Shown here: piece after piece, positions 15,272-24,938 of the stretch
Position numbering within the stretch: the first letter of the stretch is position 1
Layout of the letters: the number at the start of each line of letters is the position of its first letter
Source of the DNA: Microbacterium sp. MYb45
Lineage (GTDB): Bacteria > Actinomycetota > Actinomycetes > Actinomycetales > Microbacteriaceae
Assembly (NCBI RefSeq): GCF_002979655.1
Contig: NZ_PCPG01000005.1
Span: 62,001 to 126,000, forward strand
Reading direction: 5' to 3'
Length of the DNA: 64,000 nucleotides
The notes under the pieces: model-generated
The model's database searches: none
Seen by the model: the letters and a program-made list of their open reading frames with translations, nothing else
What the model was told of the DNA's origin: nothing
Program-made: the position numbers and the translations under genes

Positions 15272-16894
15272 ATGGCCACCGCATCGACGCAGACCCATAA
15301 ACGCGAGGCTTTCGGATCGCGGAACGTGTTCATCCTGTCGGCGATCGGATCTGCGGTCGGCCTCGGGAACATCTGGCGGTTCCCCTATGTCGCCTATGAG
15401 GGCGGCGGTGGGGCCTTCCTCATCCCGTATCTGTGCGCGCTGCTGACGGCGGGCATCCCGCTGCTGTTCTTCGACTACGCGATCGGGCACCGGTTCCGCG
15501 GTTCGGCGCCGCTGGCGTTCCGCCGCATGCACCGGGCGGCCGAGCCCCTCGGCTGGTGGCAGGTGCTGATCTGCGTCGTTATCGCGGTGTACTACGCGGT
15601 GATCATCGCGTGGGCGGCCATGTACACCTGGTTCTCGGCCCAGCTCACCTGGGGGCCGGGGAACGAGAACGACTTCTTCTTCATCGACTTCCTGCGGTCG
15701 GCGGACGTCGCGGAGGTCGGGGTCTCGACCGAGTTCGTGCCGCAGGTCGGCATCCCCCTGGTCGTGGTCTGGCTGATCGTGATCGTGATCATGGCGCTCG
15801 GCGTGAAGCGCGGCATCGGCCGCGCGAACATGATCCTGATGCCGTTGCTCACCGTGATGTTCGCGATCCTCGTGGTGCAGTCGCTCTTCCTCCCCGGTGC
15901 GATGGAAGGTCTGAACGCGTTCTTCACCCCGAACTGGGAGGCGCTCGCCGACCCGGGCGTCTGGGCCTCCGCCTATGGGCACATCTTCTTCTCGCTGTCG
16001 GTCGCCTTCGGCATCATGGTGACCTATTCCTCCTATCTGAAGCGCAAGACCGACCTCACCGGATCCGGGCTGGTCGTGGCTTTCGCCAACTCCGGCTTCG
16101 AGATCCTCGCCGGTATCGGCGTCTTCGCCGCACTCGGGTTCATGGCGCAGGCACAGGGGACCGAGGTCGCCGGCGTCGCGTCCTCGGGCATCGGGTTGGC
16201 GTTCATCGCCTTCCCGACGATCGTCTCGCAGGCCACCGGGGGCTCGATCATCGGCGTGCTGTTCTTCGGCGCGCTCGTGTTCGCGGGGGTCACCTCACTC
16301 ATCTCGATCCTCGAAGTGATCGTCGCCGCGCTGCAGGACAAGCTGGGCTGGGCGCGCGTGCGCACGACGCTCACGGTGGCCATCCCGCTCGCGATCGTCT
16401 CGATGGCGCTCTTCTCGACGACCACGGCTTTGTCGGTGCTCGATACGGCGGATGCCTTCGTCAATGCGTTCGGCATCATGGCCGTCGCGCTGGTGGCGGT
16501 GATCATCGTCGCGTGGCTGCTGCACAAGCTCCCGGTGTTCGTCGAGCACCTCAACCGCCGCTCCAGCTTCCGGGTCGGACTGCTCTGGAAGCTGCTCGTC
16601 GGCGTGCTCGCGCCGCTGGTGCTCGGTTACCTGCTCGTCAGCGAGCTCATGACGAAGCTCAATGAGCCGTACAGCGGGTATCCGGGGTGGTTCCTCGCGA
16701 TCTTCGGCTGGGGCATGGTGATCGCCCTCGTCGTGCTGGCGCTGCTGCTGTCGGCGCTGCCGTGGAGCGGACGCTCGCACGCGAAGGACGACCCGGAGTA
16801 CGACGAGTTCCTGGCCGAGGAGCAGTACGAGCCGGATGCGGAGACGTCGGCTGTTCCGATCGTCGCGACGCCGGAGAAGGGAGAACGCGCATGA
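15272..16894 (+). CDS. metP: Neurotransmitter:sodium symporter family transporter (MetP-like)
   Basis: 540-residue membrane protein with the NSS hallmark SAIGSAVGLGNIWRFPY in helix 1, where Na+ and substrate bind, and about eleven to twelve helices. The C-terminal tail is acidic. Directly linked (ATGA overlap) to a 44-residue partner of the MetS type, which defines the methionine/alanine importer MetPS known from Corynebacterium. Na+-driven amino-acid uptake is therefore likely; which amino acid is inferred from the partner. A palindrome GTTCA-N7-TGAAC at 15169-15185 lies upstream. Confidence 0.88.
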   Translation: MATASTQTHKREAFGSRNVFILSAIGSAVGLGNIWRFPYVAYEGGGGAFLIPYLCALLTAGIPLLFFDYAIGHRFRGSAPLAFRRMHRAAEPLGWWQVLICVVIAVYYAVIIAWAAMYTWFSAQLTWGPGNENDFFFIDFLRSADVAEVGVSTEFVPQVGIPLVVVWLIVIVIMALGVKRGIGRANMILMPLLTVMFAILVVQSLFLPGAMEGLNAFFTPNWEALADPGVWASAYGHIFFSLSVAFGIMVTYSSYLKRKTDLTGSGLVVAFANSGFEILAGIGVFAALGFMAQAQGTEVAGVASSGIGLAFIAFPTIVSQATGGSIIGVLFFGALVFAGVTSLISILEVIVAALQDKLGWARVRTTLTVAIPLAIVSMALFSTTTALSVLDTADAFVNAFGIMAVALVAVIIVAWLLHKLPVFVEHLNRRSSFRVGLLWKLLVGVLAPLVLGYLLVSELMTKLNEPYSGYPGWFLAIFGWGMVIALVVLALLLSALPWSGRSHAKDDPEYDEFLAEEQYEPDAETSAVPIVATPEKGERA

Positions 16895-17025
16895 CCACGA
16901 CAGCGATCGTCATGATGATCATCGCCATGGTCACGATCTGGGGCGGCCTCGTCGCCGCGATCGTGAATCTCGCCCGTCATCCCGAGGCCGCGGAGAACGA
17001 GCCGGCACCGCCCGTCGAGCTGTGA
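16891..17025 (+). CDS. metS: Small membrane subunit of the NSS transporter (MetS-like)
   Basis: 44 residues: one helix (TTTAIVMMIIAMVTIWGGLVA) followed by a short charged tail ending PPVEL. This is the form of MetS, needed for activity of MetP in Corynebacterium. Overlap ATGA with the transporter gene. Confidence 0.87.
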   Translation: MTTTAIVMMIIAMVTIWGGLVAAIVNLARHPEAAENEPAPPVEL

Positions 17026-17118
17026 CCGCGCGCTGACGGCGAGCCGATCGCATCCGACCTGAGAAGTCGGGTGCCGGCGGCCCGGGCGCGGCGACGATGG
17101 TGGGGAAAGGAGGACCTC

Positions 17119-17982
17119 ATGATCGGAACGCTCAACGCCCTGGTCGATCTCGTCGAAGCCACTCGCTCCGACGAGCTCGACGTCGCCGGGTTCGCACGCG
17201 AGCACGGCACGACCGAATACCACCTGCGGCGGATGTTCTCGGCGCTGGCCGGCATGCCGCTGTCGGAGTACGTGCGGCGCCGTCGCATGACGCTCGCCGG
17301 CGCGGAACTCGCCGCCGGCGCCTCGAGCCTGCTCGATGTGGCCGTGCGCCACGGATACGGCTCGGTCGAGGCTTTCGGTCGCGCCTTCCGTGCGGTGCAC
17401 GGCATCGGGCCGGCCGACGCGCGCCGAGACGGGGGTCCTCTCCGTACACAACCCACGCTCCGGTTCCGCCTGAGCGTCGAAGGGAGCACCCCGATGGACG
17501 TCACCATCACCCACCGTCCCGCGTTCGTCCTCGCCGGTCACGCCGCCGAGGTCCCGCTGATCCACGAGGGCGTCAACCCGCACATCCAGGCGCACATCGC
17601 CGCCATCCCGCCCGAGGAGCACGCGCGCCTCAAGGCGCTCGCCGACGCCGAACCGGCCGGGATCCTCGCGATCACCGCCGACATCGAGCCGGATGCTGCG
17701 GAGGGCACGCCGCTCACATACCTGCACGGCGTCGCGCTGCAGGACACCACCGCGGTGCCCGACGACCTCGATTCCCTGCGCCTCGACGAAGGGTCCTGGG
17801 CGGTCTTCGCCGCGCGGGGTCCGTTCCCGGCGACCCTGCAGAACCTGTGGGCGGCCACGGCGACCGAGTGGTTCCCGTCGAACCCGTGGCGGCTGCGGCC
17901 CGGCCCCTCGATCGTGCGCTACCTCGAGTTCACCGGCGACTTCGCGTCGTGCGAGCTCTGGCTGCCCGTCGAACAGGGCTGA
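17119..17982 (+). CDS. AraC-type regulator fused to a GyrI-like ligand domain
   Basis: 287 residues. The AraC DNA-binding domain is N-terminal (about 1-105: FAREHGTTEYHLRRMFSAL, LLDVAVRHGYGSVEAFGRAF). A GyrI/Rob-like small-molecule domain follows (from VTITHRPAFVLAGHAAEVP to the end). Proteins of this build act as multidrug or stress sensors. The ATG has AAAGGAGG. No obvious target next to it; it converges with the ABC operon on a strong shared terminator. Confidence 0.85.
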   Translation: MIGTLNALVDLVEATRSDELDVAGFAREHGTTEYHLRRMFSALAGMPLSEYVRRRRMTLAGAELAAGASSLLDVAVRHGYGSVEAFGRAFRAVHGIGPADARRDGGPLRTQPTLRFRLSVEGSTPMDVTITHRPAFVLAGHAAEVPLIHEGVNPHIQAHIAAIPPEEHARLKALADAEPAGILAITADIEPDAAEGTPLTYLHGVALQDTTAVPDDLDSLRLDEGSWAVFAARGPFPATLQNLWAATATEWFPSNPWRLRPGPSIVRYLEFTGDFASCELWLPVEQG

Positions 17983-17987
17983 ACACC

Positions 17988-18025
17988 CGATGCCCCGCGT
18001 CGACGTCGATCAGCGCGGGGCATCG
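17988..18025. terminator. Bidirectional terminator
   Basis: A 12-bp perfect stem (CGATGCCCCGCG / CGCGGGGCATCG) with a 14-base loop, between the convergent AraC and ABC-ATPase genes and covering the stop of the latter. Confidence 0.75.
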
Positions 18026-18789
18026 CCCTTCCTGGGCGGGCGATAGGTACCGATGATCGCGGCGATGAGATCGGAGTAGGCGGCGTCCTGGCTGGAGAAG
18101 CTGCCGTTGTTGCGGCCGTGCCGCAGCACCTCGACACGGTCGGACACCGCCTGCACGTCGGCGATGTTGTGACTGATGAACACGACGCCCAGCCCGAGCT
18201 CGCGGAGCTGCTCGATATGGGTGAGCACGTCGGCGGTCTGCGCGACGCTGAGCGAAGCGGTCGGCTCATCGAGCACGACCAGCCGGGGCTGGCTGATGAG
18301 GGTGCGCGCGATCGCCACGGCCTGTCGCTGGCCACCGGACAGGGAGTTGAGCGGCGTGCGGGTCGACGGGATGTTGGCGGCCAGATCGGTCAGCGCCTGC
18401 CGCGTCGCGTTCTCCATCTCGCCCTCGCGCAGCATGCCTTTGGATGTGCGCAGCTCGCGTCCGAGGAAGACGTTGGCCGTCACGTCGAGGTTCTCGCAGA
18501 CGGCGAGGTCCTGGAAGACCGTCGCGATGCCGAGTCGGTTCGCCTCGGCGGGGGAGGAGATGTCGACGCGCTCGCCGTTGATGCGGATCTCGCCGGAGGT
18601 CGGGGTGAGAGCACCCGCGATGACCTTTGCCAGCGTCGACTTGCCGGCGGCGTTGTCGCCGACGAGACCGACCACCTCGCGCGCGTTCACCGTGAAATCG
18701 ACGTCGGTGAGCGCCTCGACAGCACCGAAGCGCTTCGTGATGCCGCGCAGGGTGAGCAGCGGCTCCGCCTGCGACGCCGAGAGAGTCAT
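18010..18789 (-). CDS. Single-domain sugar ABC ATPase without its own permease
   Basis: 259 residues with one nucleotide-binding domain: Walker A GDNAAGKST, signature LSGGQRQAVAIAR, Walker B LVVLDEPTASL and H-loop FISHN. The form (FGAVEALTDVDF, GIATVFQDLAVCENLDVTANVFLG) is that of FrcA/XylG-like sugar importers. The same operon already has a complete double-domain ATPase (GguA type), so this is a surplus NBD. It overlaps the ROK gene by ATGA, closing the five-gene operon. It might serve another importer elsewhere. Confidence 0.85.
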   Translation of the reverse strand: MTLSASQAEPLLTLRGITKRFGAVEALTDVDFTVNAREVVGLVGDNAAGKSTLAKVIAGALTPTSGEIRINGERVDISSPAEANRLGIATVFQDLAVCENLDVTANVFLGRELRTSKGMLREGEMENATRQALTDLAANIPSTRTPLNSLSGGQRQAVAIARTLISQPRLVVLDEPTASLSVAQTADVLTHIEQLRELGLGVVFISHNIADVQAVSDRVEVLRHGRNNGSFSSQDAAYSDLIAAIIGTYRPPRKGDAPR

Positions 18790-19964
18790 GAGCGGCCCTC
18801 GAGAAGCTGGGACGGATCGGTCGACTGCAGGATGTGGATGGTCGCGCCGACGAGCACCGTGTCCTTGCCGAACGACGCGGGGATCGGTTCGCGGCGAGGA
18901 GCGCGGCGCTGCGGCGCGTGCTCGCGCAGGGCGGCGCCGAACGGCAGTAGGAAGACCGGGCCGGCGTCGGTGAGCTCGCCGCCGATCGTGATGATCTCGG
19001 GGTCGAGCGTCTGACAGACACCCGCGACCACACGGCCGAGCGTCGCGCCCGCATCGGAGACGACCCGCGCGCAGCCGGGGTCGCCGGCGGCGGCACGGGC
19101 GATGACGTCCTTGAACGTGACCTGGCCGTAGGCGGCCCGCAGCGGTGCCGTGACGGCCTCGGCTCCGACGACGGTCTCGAGGCAACCGCGCTGCCCGCAG
19201 GGGCAGATGGATCCGGCGGGGTCGACCTGCACGTGTCCGATCTCACCCGCCGTGCCCCCGCGTCCGCGGTAGAGCCGCGAATCGATGATCACGCCGGCAC
19301 TCGTCGTGTACGAGGCGTTGATGAACAGGCTGTCCGCGACGTCCCGTGCCGTGCCGAGCGTCGCCTCGGCGAGCGCGGCGAGGTTGGCGTCCTTCTCGAC
19401 CAGCACCGGGCATCCGAGGCGTTGTTCGACGACCGCGGCGATGGGCTGCGATTCCCACCGCCTCATGACGCCCGGATAGGCGACCAGACCGGTGTCGGGG
19501 TCGATCGGGGCCGGAATCGCGATGCAGAGGCCGATCAGCTCGTCGGCCTGCGCCGCGATCATGTCCAGCATCTCGATGATGAGGAGCGTGATGCGATCGA
19601 GCACCGTGTCCTCGGCGTGGTCGGCCGGCAGCGGCATCGACCGGTCGGCGAGCACGGACTGCCCGACGTCGTTGAGACGCACCCGCATGCTGCGGCTTCC
19701 GATGTGCACGGCGGCCACCAGCCCGGCACGCCGGGCGATGGTGACGAGCTGTGCGCGACGGCCACTCCGCGAGGTCGGGTGGGTCTCCACCAGACCCGAG
19801 AGCGAGAGCTCCTTCACGATCGCCGACACCGTCGCCGTCGACAGGGTGGTCGCTTCGGCGAGCTCGACCTGGGTGAGCCCGCCGAAGCGCTTGACCGCGT
19901 CGACGATCTTGGCCGTGTTGGCCTCGCGCAATCCCGACTGGGAACCGCTCGACCATCTGCTCAT
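18786..19964 (-). CDS. ROK-family transcriptional regulator
   Basis: 392 residues: winged helix-turn-helix at about 15-70 (GGLTQVELAEATTLSTATVSAIVKELSLSGLV) and a sugar-kinase-like ROK domain with the zinc motif CPCGQRGCLE (about 255-264), preceded by GGTAGEIGHVQVDP, and IGGELTDAG near the end. These proteins bind free sugars or sugar phosphates. It lies 37 bases after the permease gene, so it is likely co-transcribed with the transporter it controls; the two TTCGAGACTCGAA sites before chvE are candidate operators. The ATG has only a weak ribosome-binding site. Confidence 0.88.
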   Translation of the reverse strand: MSRWSSGSQSGLREANTAKIVDAVKRFGGLTQVELAEATTLSTATVSAIVKELSLSGLVETHPTSRSGRRAQLVTIARRAGLVAAVHIGSRSMRVRLNDVGQSVLADRSMPLPADHAEDTVLDRITLLIIEMLDMIAAQADELIGLCIAIPAPIDPDTGLVAYPGVMRRWESQPIAAVVEQRLGCPVLVEKDANLAALAEATLGTARDVADSLFINASYTTSAGVIIDSRLYRGRGGTAGEIGHVQVDPAGSICPCGQRGCLETVVGAEAVTAPLRAAYGQVTFKDVIARAAAGDPGCARVVSDAGATLGRVVAGVCQTLDPEIITIGGELTDAGPVFLLPFGAALREHAPQRRAPRREPIPASFGKDTVLVGATIHILQSTDPSQLLEGRS

Positions 19965-20001
19965 AGCGGGAGCATATCGCGTGGGATCGGCACCGCCGGG
20001 G

Positions 20002-21180
20002 TCAGCGGGCGGCACCCGCCCGACGCTTGTTCCAGACGTCGAAGGCCACGGCGATCAGGAGCACCAGGCCCTTCACGACCTGCTGTGTCGCCTGGTCGAG
20101 GCCCATGAGCTGCATGCCGTTGCTCATCACCGCCATGATCAGACCGCCGACGATCGCCCCGCCGACGCGCCCCACGCCACCGGTGACCGCGGCGCCGCCG
20201 ATGAAGCAGGCGGCGATCGCGTCGAGCTCGAACATGTTCCCTGCTCCCGGCTGCGCGCCGTTCGTGCGCGAGGAGAAGACGACGCCGGCGACACCGGCGA
20301 GCAGTCCCATGTTCACGAAGATCCAGAAGTTGACGCGGCGCACGTTCACGCCGCTCAGCAGTGCGGCGTGCAGGTTGCCGCCGATCGCGTAGACGTGACG
20401 CCCGAATACGCTCTTCTGCGTGATGACCGAGTAGGCGATGATCAGCACGGCGAGGAGGATCAGCACGAACGGCAGACCGCGGCTGGTGGACAGCTGGTAG
20501 CCGAACCACATCACGACGGCGGCGATCAGGGCGATCTTCAGGATGAACCAGCCCAGCGCCTCGACCGACTGCTGGTGCGCGACCTTCGAGCGTCGGCTGC
20601 GCACCTGCCACACCGCATAGCCGCCCACGCCGATGGCGAAGATCACGAGGGTGAACACGTCGACCCCGTAGCCGCCGAAGAGTCCGTTGAAGAATCCGTT
20701 GGCTATCGAGTAGTAGGTGCCGCCGAAGGGCGAGAGTGAGACGTTGCCCAGCACGATGAAGGTCAGGCCGCGGAAGAGCAGCATGCCGGCGAGCGTCACG
20801 ATGAACGCCGGGATGCCGACGAATGCCACCCAGAACCCCTGCCACGCGCCGACCAGGAGGCCGACCACCAGCGCGGCGATGACGCCGACCCACCAGGGCA
20901 GCTGCATCCGGATCACGAGGACCGCGGCGGTGGCACCGGTGAGGGCGACGACCGAGCCGACGGAGAGGTCGATGTGACCGGCGATGATGACGATCACCAT
21001 GCCGATCGCGAGGATCAGGATGTAGGAGTACTGCAGCACGATGTTCGTGAGGTTCCCCGGGGAGAGGAACGTCGGGTTCAGGATGGCGAAGAAGGCCACG
21101 ATCGCGACGAAGGCGACGAGGATGCCGCTCTGACGCAGGTTGCGCGTGGCGAGGCTCAACAGGTTGGTGACGCCGGTCAT
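20002..21180 (-). CDS. mmsB: Monosaccharide ABC permease (GguB/MmsB)
   Basis: 392-residue CUT2 permease, about ten helices, with the family phrases [21 protein letters not shown] and [16 protein letters not shown]. The mid-protein insertion with charged [15 protein letters not shown] separates the helix groups as in GguB. It overlaps the ATPase gene by ATGA. It forms the channel of the chvE-gguAB importer for monosaccharides such as galactose, glucose, arabinose or xylose; rhamnose is possible given the context but unproven. Confidence 0.9.
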   Translation of the reverse strand: MTGVTNLLSLATRNLRQSGILVAFVAIVAFFAILNPTFLSPGNLTNIVLQYSYILILAIGMVIVIIAGHIDLSVGSVVALTGATAAVLVIRMQLPWWVGVIAALVVGLLVGAWQGFWVAFVGIPAFIVTLAGMLLFRGLTFIVLGNVSLSPFGGTYYSIANGFFNGLFGGYGVDVFTLVIFAIGVGGYAVWQVRSRRSKVAHQQSVEALGWFILKIALIAAVVMWFGYQLSTSRGLPFVLILLAVLIIAYSVITQKSVFGRHVYAIGGNLHAALLSGVNVRRVNFWIFVNMGLLAGVAGVVFSSRTNGAQPGAGNMFELDAIAACFIGGAAVTGGVGRVGGAIVGGLIMAVMSNGMQLMGLDQATQQVVKGLVLLIAVAFDVWNKRRAGAAR

Positions 21181-22718
21181 CGTTCGGCCGTCCTTTCGAC
21201 AGTCATGAGTTGCATGAGGTTCTCCTGGGTGGCCTCGGCGGCCGGCAGCTCGCCGGTGATCCTGCCGAAGGCCAGGGTGTAGATGCGGTCGCAGATGCCC
21301 AGCAGCTCGGGCAGCTCGGAGGAGATGACGAGCACGCCCTTCCCCGCCGCGACCAGGCGGTTGATGATCGTGTAGATCTCGTACTTGGCGCCGATGTCGA
21401 TGCCGCGCGTGGGCTCATCGAGGATCAGCACGTCGGGCTCCGTCTGGATCCACTTGCTGAGCACGACCTTCTGCTGGTTGCCGCCGGAGAGGTTGCCCAC
21501 GAGCTGGAGCACACTGGGCGTCTTGATGTTCATCTCGGCGCGGTACTGCTCTGCGATCCGGAGTTCCCGGTTCGCGTCGATCCAGCCGCCGGGGCTGATC
21601 ATCCGCAGCGACGCGAGGGTGATGTTGTGGCGGATGTCGTCGATGAGGTTGAGCCCGAACTTCTTCCGGTCCTCGGTCGCGTACGCGATCCCGGCGCGGA
21701 TGGCGGCGCTCGTGGTCGACGTGTCGACCTCTTTGCCGCGGACGAGGACTCGCCCCTTCGCGTTGCGCCCGTAGGTGCGGCCGAACACGCTCATGGCGAG
21801 TTCCGTGCGTCCGGCGCCCATCAGCCCGGCGATGCCCACGACCTCTCCTGCACGCACGGTGAGGGAGGCATCGTCGACCATGACCCGTCCGGGCTGGGTC
21901 GGGTGATGCACGGTCCAGTTCTCGATCCGCAGCACCTCCTCTCCGAGCTCCGGCACGCGCTCGGGGAAACGATGGGCGAGGTCGCGTCCGACCATGCCGC
22001 GGATGATCCGGTCCTGCGTCGAGGCCGGATCGCTCATGTCGAGCGTCTCGATGGACCGACCGTCGCGGAGGATCGTCGTGCGGTCGGCGATCGCGTCGAT
22101 CTCGTTGAGCTTGTGCGAGATGATGATCGACGTCATCCCGCCGTCGCGCAGGCGCCGGAGCAGGTCGAGCAGGTGGGCCGAGTCGGTGTCGTTGAGCGCG
22201 GCGGTCGGCTCGTCGAGGATGAGCAGGCGCACGTTCTTCGACAGTGCCTTCGCGATCTCGACGAGCTGCTGCTTGCCCACGCCGAGCTGGCCGACCGGCG
22301 TGGCGGGGTTCTCGTCGAGACCGACCTGGGCGAGCAGTTGCGAGGCCTCGGAGTTCGCGCGGTCCCAGTCGATGAGTCCGCCCGCTCCCCGACGCTCGTT
22401 GCCGAGGAAGATGTTCTCCGCGACGCTGAGGTAGGGGATCAGCGCGAGCTCCTGATGGATGATCACGATGCCGACGTGCTCGGAGTCGCTGATGGATCCG
22501 AACTTCGCCTCTTCGCCCTCGTAGACGATCTCTCCCTCGTACGCCCCGTGCGGGTAGACACCCGACAGCACCTTCATGAGGGTGGACTTCCCCGCGCCGT
22601 TCTCGCCGCAGATCGCGTGGATCTCGCCGCGGCGGACATCGAGGTCGACGCCCTGGAGCGCCTTGACGCCGGGAAAGCTCTTCTCGATCTCCCGCATCTG
22701 CAGTACCGGTGTCGTCAT
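21177..22718 (-). CDS. mmsA: Monosaccharide ABC ATPase, double domain (GguA/MmsA)
   Basis: 513 residues with two ABC modules. The first has a good Walker A (GENGAGKST, about 37-45) but a degenerate signature ([11 protein letters not shown]); the second has a degenerate Walker A ([10 protein letters not shown]) and an intact signature ([14 protein letters not shown]). This crossed pattern is usual for CUT2 sugar importers. The ATG follows AGGAG. Second gene of the operon, 64 bases after chvE. Confidence 0.92.
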   Translation of the reverse strand: MTTPVLQMREIEKSFPGVKALQGVDLDVRRGEIHAICGENGAGKSTLMKVLSGVYPHGAYEGEIVYEGEEAKFGSISDSEHVGIVIIHQELALIPYLSVAENIFLGNERRGAGGLIDWDRANSEASQLLAQVGLDENPATPVGQLGVGKQQLVEIAKALSKNVRLLILDEPTAALNDTDSAHLLDLLRRLRDGGMTSIIISHKLNEIDAIADRTTILRDGRSIETLDMSDPASTQDRIIRGMVGRDLAHRFPERVPELGEEVLRIENWTVHHPTQPGRVMVDDASLTVRAGEVVGIAGLMGAGRTELAMSVFGRTYGRNAKGRVLVRGKEVDTSTTSAAIRAGIAYATEDRKKFGLNLIDDIRHNITLASLRMISPGGWIDANRELRIAEQYRAEMNIKTPSVLQLVGNLSGGNQQKVVLSKWIQTEPDVLILDEPTRGIDIGAKYEIYTIINRLVAAGKGVLVISSELPELLGICDRIYTLAFGRITGELPAAEATQENLMQLMTVERTAER

Positions 22719-22782
22719 GAACCGGCTCCTTTCCGTCGAGAGGGGCGTGACGCCGTGTCGACGTCACGCCCCGGAGCGATGA

Positions 22783-23934
22783 CTACTCGGCGACGCCGGC
22801 GTCGACCTCGGCCTGGGTCCAGTAGCCCGAGTCGACCAGCAGCGAGGTGATGTTGTCCTTGTAGACGATGTCCGACTGCAGGAGGTACGACGGCACGACC
22901 TTCACGCCGTTGTCGTAGGTCTCCGTGTCGTTCGCCTCGGGCTCCTCGCCCTCGAGCATGTCCTCCGCCACCACGACCGACTGCTCGGCGAGCTTGCGCG
23001 TGTCCTTGAAGATGGACGAGAACTGCACGCCCTGGTCGATCAGACTGATGGAGCCGATCTCCGCATCCTGTCCGGTGACGATCGGGAGACCGTCGGCGAT
23101 GGTGGCGCCGAGACCGCCGGTGCCCTGGAGTGCCGTGATGATGCCGCGGGAGATCCCGTCGTAGGGGGAGAGCACGCCGTCGAGCTTCGTGCCGCCGCCG
23201 TACGTCGAGGTGAGCAGATCCTCCATGCGCTTCTGCGCGGTCTCCTGCTGCCAGCGCAGGATCGCCGCCTGCTCGATGTCGGTCTGCCCCGACGGCACCG
23301 TGAGCACGCCCTCGTCGATGTAAGGCTGCAGCGTGTCCATCGCCCCCTGCCAGAAGAAGTGGGCGTTGTTGTCGTCGAGAGAGCCGGCGAAGAGCTCGAT
23401 GTTGAACGGGCCCTTCTCTCCGGTGTCCTTGCCGTCCTGATCGAGCACGCCGAGGCCGACCAGCAGCGAGGTGGCCTGCTGCACGCCGACCTTGTAGTTG
23501 TCGAACGTCACGTAGAAGTCGACGTTCTCGCTGTCGCGGATGAGGCGGTCGTAGGAGATGACCGGGATCTTCGCTGCCGCAGCGGCGTCGAGCTGCGACG
23601 ACAGGGCGGTGCCGTCGATCGCGGCGATGACCAGGAGATCCGCCCCCTTGGTGATCATCTGGTCGATCTGCTGGCCCTGCGTCGGGATGTCGTCGCCGGC
23701 GTACTGCAGCTCGACCTGATAGCCGGCCTTCTCCAGCCCCTCCTGCACGGCGGTGCCGTCGGCGATCCAGCGCTCGGAGGTCTGCGTCGGCATGGACACG
23801 CCGATCAGCAGGTCGCCCTTGTCGCCGGAAGCCTTCTCGCCGCCGCCCGCGGAGCCGGCTCCTCCTCCGCCACAACCGGCGAGGGCGAGGACTCCCGCGA
23901 GACCGAGGGCCGCGAGTGCGTACTTCTTCTTCAT
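22783..23934 (-). CDS. chvE: ChvE-like sugar-binding lipoprotein
   Basis: 383 residues. Lipoprotein signal MKKKYALAALGLAGVLALAG with C21 as lipid site, then a Gly/Ser linker. The mature part is a type I periplasmic-binding fold: IGVSMPTQTSERW, ADLLVIAAIDGTALS, PVISYDRLIRDSENVDFYVTFDN, all close to ChvE, the multiple-monosaccharide binder. Strong AAGGAG ribosome site. First gene of the chvE-mmsA-mmsB-ROK-ATPase operon, with palindromic operators upstream. Confidence 0.92.
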   Translation of the reverse strand: MKKKYALAALGLAGVLALAGCGGGGAGSAGGGEKASGDKGDLLIGVSMPTQTSERWIADGTAVQEGLEKAGYQVELQYAGDDIPTQGQQIDQMITKGADLLVIAAIDGTALSSQLDAAAAAKIPVISYDRLIRDSENVDFYVTFDNYKVGVQQATSLLVGLGVLDQDGKDTGEKGPFNIELFAGSLDDNNAHFFWQGAMDTLQPYIDEGVLTVPSGQTDIEQAAILRWQQETAQKRMEDLLTSTYGGGTKLDGVLSPYDGISRGIITALQGTGGLGATIADGLPIVTGQDAEIGSISLIDQGVQFSSIFKDTRKLAEQSVVVAEDMLEGEEPEANDTETYDNGVKVVPSYLLQSDIVYKDNITSLLVDSGYWTQAEVDAGVAE

Positions 23935-23961
23935 TCCGAGCTCCTTTGCTGTGCAATGCGT

Positions 23962-23982
23962 CCTCCGGCCGAAGTCCGGAGG
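23962..23982 (-). promoter_or_regulatory. Hairpin in the chvE leader
   Basis: CCTCCGG / CCGGAGG with a 7-base loop, about 30 bases before the chvE start. It may protect the 5' end of the abundant chvE message or act as a minor attenuator. Confidence 0.4.
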
Positions 23983-24029
23983 GTGGGCGTCCCGGCCATT
24001 CGGGATCCGCCTCGGATCACTTTCTTGAG

Positions 24030-24042
24030 TTCGAGACTCGAA
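24030..24042. promoter_or_regulatory. Palindromic operator 1 upstream of chvE
   Basis: TTCGAG-A-CTCGAA, perfect, directly downstream of the minus-strand -35-like TTGACT, so a bound protein would cover the core promoter. The ROK regulator of the same operon is the best candidate to bind it. Confidence 0.65.
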
Positions 24043-24154
24043 GTCAAGCGAACGTGATGGTTTCGTGATGATTGAGACTGGGCCGCTTCGGACAAGGATT
24101 TCTTCTCCGATGACCGGAGTTTTGTCGTCAGAAGGTGGGAAATCCGGGACTTAT

Positions 24155-24169
24155 CTTCGAGACTCGAAG
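24155..24169. promoter_or_regulatory. Palindromic operator 2 upstream of chvE
   Basis: CTTCGAG-A-CTCGAAG, perfect 15-mer, the same core as operator 1. The 126-base spacing is close to twelve helical turns, which would favour looping; alternatively it serves the divergent gene at 24242. Confidence 0.6.
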
Positions 24170-24241
24170 CTAACTCCCGCGGGCGATAGCCGGTGTCTGT
24201 GCCCCGTGTCACACTGGGCGCACGAACCAGGAAGGCACGTC

Positions 24242-24877
24242 ATGGCGGCGATCGATCCCAAGAAGACGCTCGACGCGTATCGGGCGAAGCACGGTCAATT
24301 CCGCATCCTCGAGGTGCCGCCGATGCAGTACCTGATGATCGACGGCGCCGGAGACCCGAACACCTCCCCGGCCTATGCGGAGGCCGTCTCGGCTCTGTTC
24401 CCCCTGGCCTACACGCTCAAGTTCGCGAGCCGCGATGAGCTCGGCATCGACACGGTCGTGATGCCCCTCGAAGGGCTCTGGCACGCATCGGACATGGAGT
24501 CGTTCACCACTCATCGCGACAAGTCGGCCTGGCAGTGGACGCTGATGATCATGGTCGGCGACCACATCACGTCTTCGATGTTCGCCGACGCGGTGGAGTC
24601 CGTGGCGCAGAAAGCGGCGAAGAAGAAGCAGCCGGTGCCCGCACTCGGCTCCGTGCGGCTGGAGACCCTCGACGAGGGGATGAGCGTGCAGACTCTGCAC
24701 GTCGGTCCGTTCGACGATGAGGGGCCGGTCCTCGACGACCTGCATCACCGCTTCATCCCCGAGCACGGTCTGACGATGAGCGGTCTGCATCATGAGATCT
24801 ACCTGAGCGACCTGCGTCGCACCGACCCGGCGAAGCTGCGCACCATTCTCCGGCAGCCGGTGTCTTCGAGCGTCTGA
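24242..24877 (+). CDS. GyrI-like small-molecule-binding protein
   Basis: 211 residues of the GyrI/AraC-effector-domain type standing alone without a DNA-binding part. The marks are the opening PMQYLMIDGAGDPNTSPAYAEAV, the middle LKFASRDELGIDTVVMPLEGLW and the C-terminal LHVGPFDDEGPVLDDLH with EIYLSDLRR. Such proteins bind drugs or hydrophobic cations, and some act as hydrolases. The ATG has AGGAAGG upstream. Confidence 0.85.
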   Translation: MAAIDPKKTLDAYRAKHGQFRILEVPPMQYLMIDGAGDPNTSPAYAEAVSALFPLAYTLKFASRDELGIDTVVMPLEGLWHASDMESFTTHRDKSAWQWTLMIMVGDHITSSMFADAVESVAQKAAKKKQPVPALGSVRLETLDEGMSVQTLHVGPFDDEGPVLDDLHHRFIPEHGLTMSGLHHEIYLSDLRRTDPAKLRTILRQPVSSSV

Positions 24878-24938
24878 TGCCGAGAGGCGCCGGGAAAGCA
24901 AGCCCCTCCACCGCGTCCGCTGCCGGCGATACCCTTCA

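Larger units (their letters stand above)
23935..24241. other. Divergent control region between chvE and the GyrI-like gene (307 bases)
   Basis: No gene. It holds two copies of a TTCGAGACTCGAA palindrome 126 bases apart (centre to centre), a hairpin CCTCCGG-N7-CCGGAGG at 23962-23982 in the chvE leader, and on the minus strand a -35-like TTGACT (24047-24042). The composition is visibly less GC-rich than the genes. Confidence 0.7.

Noticed and set aside
16627..17727. 366-codon minus-strand frame across metP, metS and the AraC gene
   Set aside because: Runs antisense across three supported genes and has no recognisable domain.
21210..22850. 546-codon plus-strand frame opposite the GguA-type ATPase gene
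   Set aside because: Shadow of the ATPase; Asp/Val/Leu/Arg-rich with no motif or start signal.
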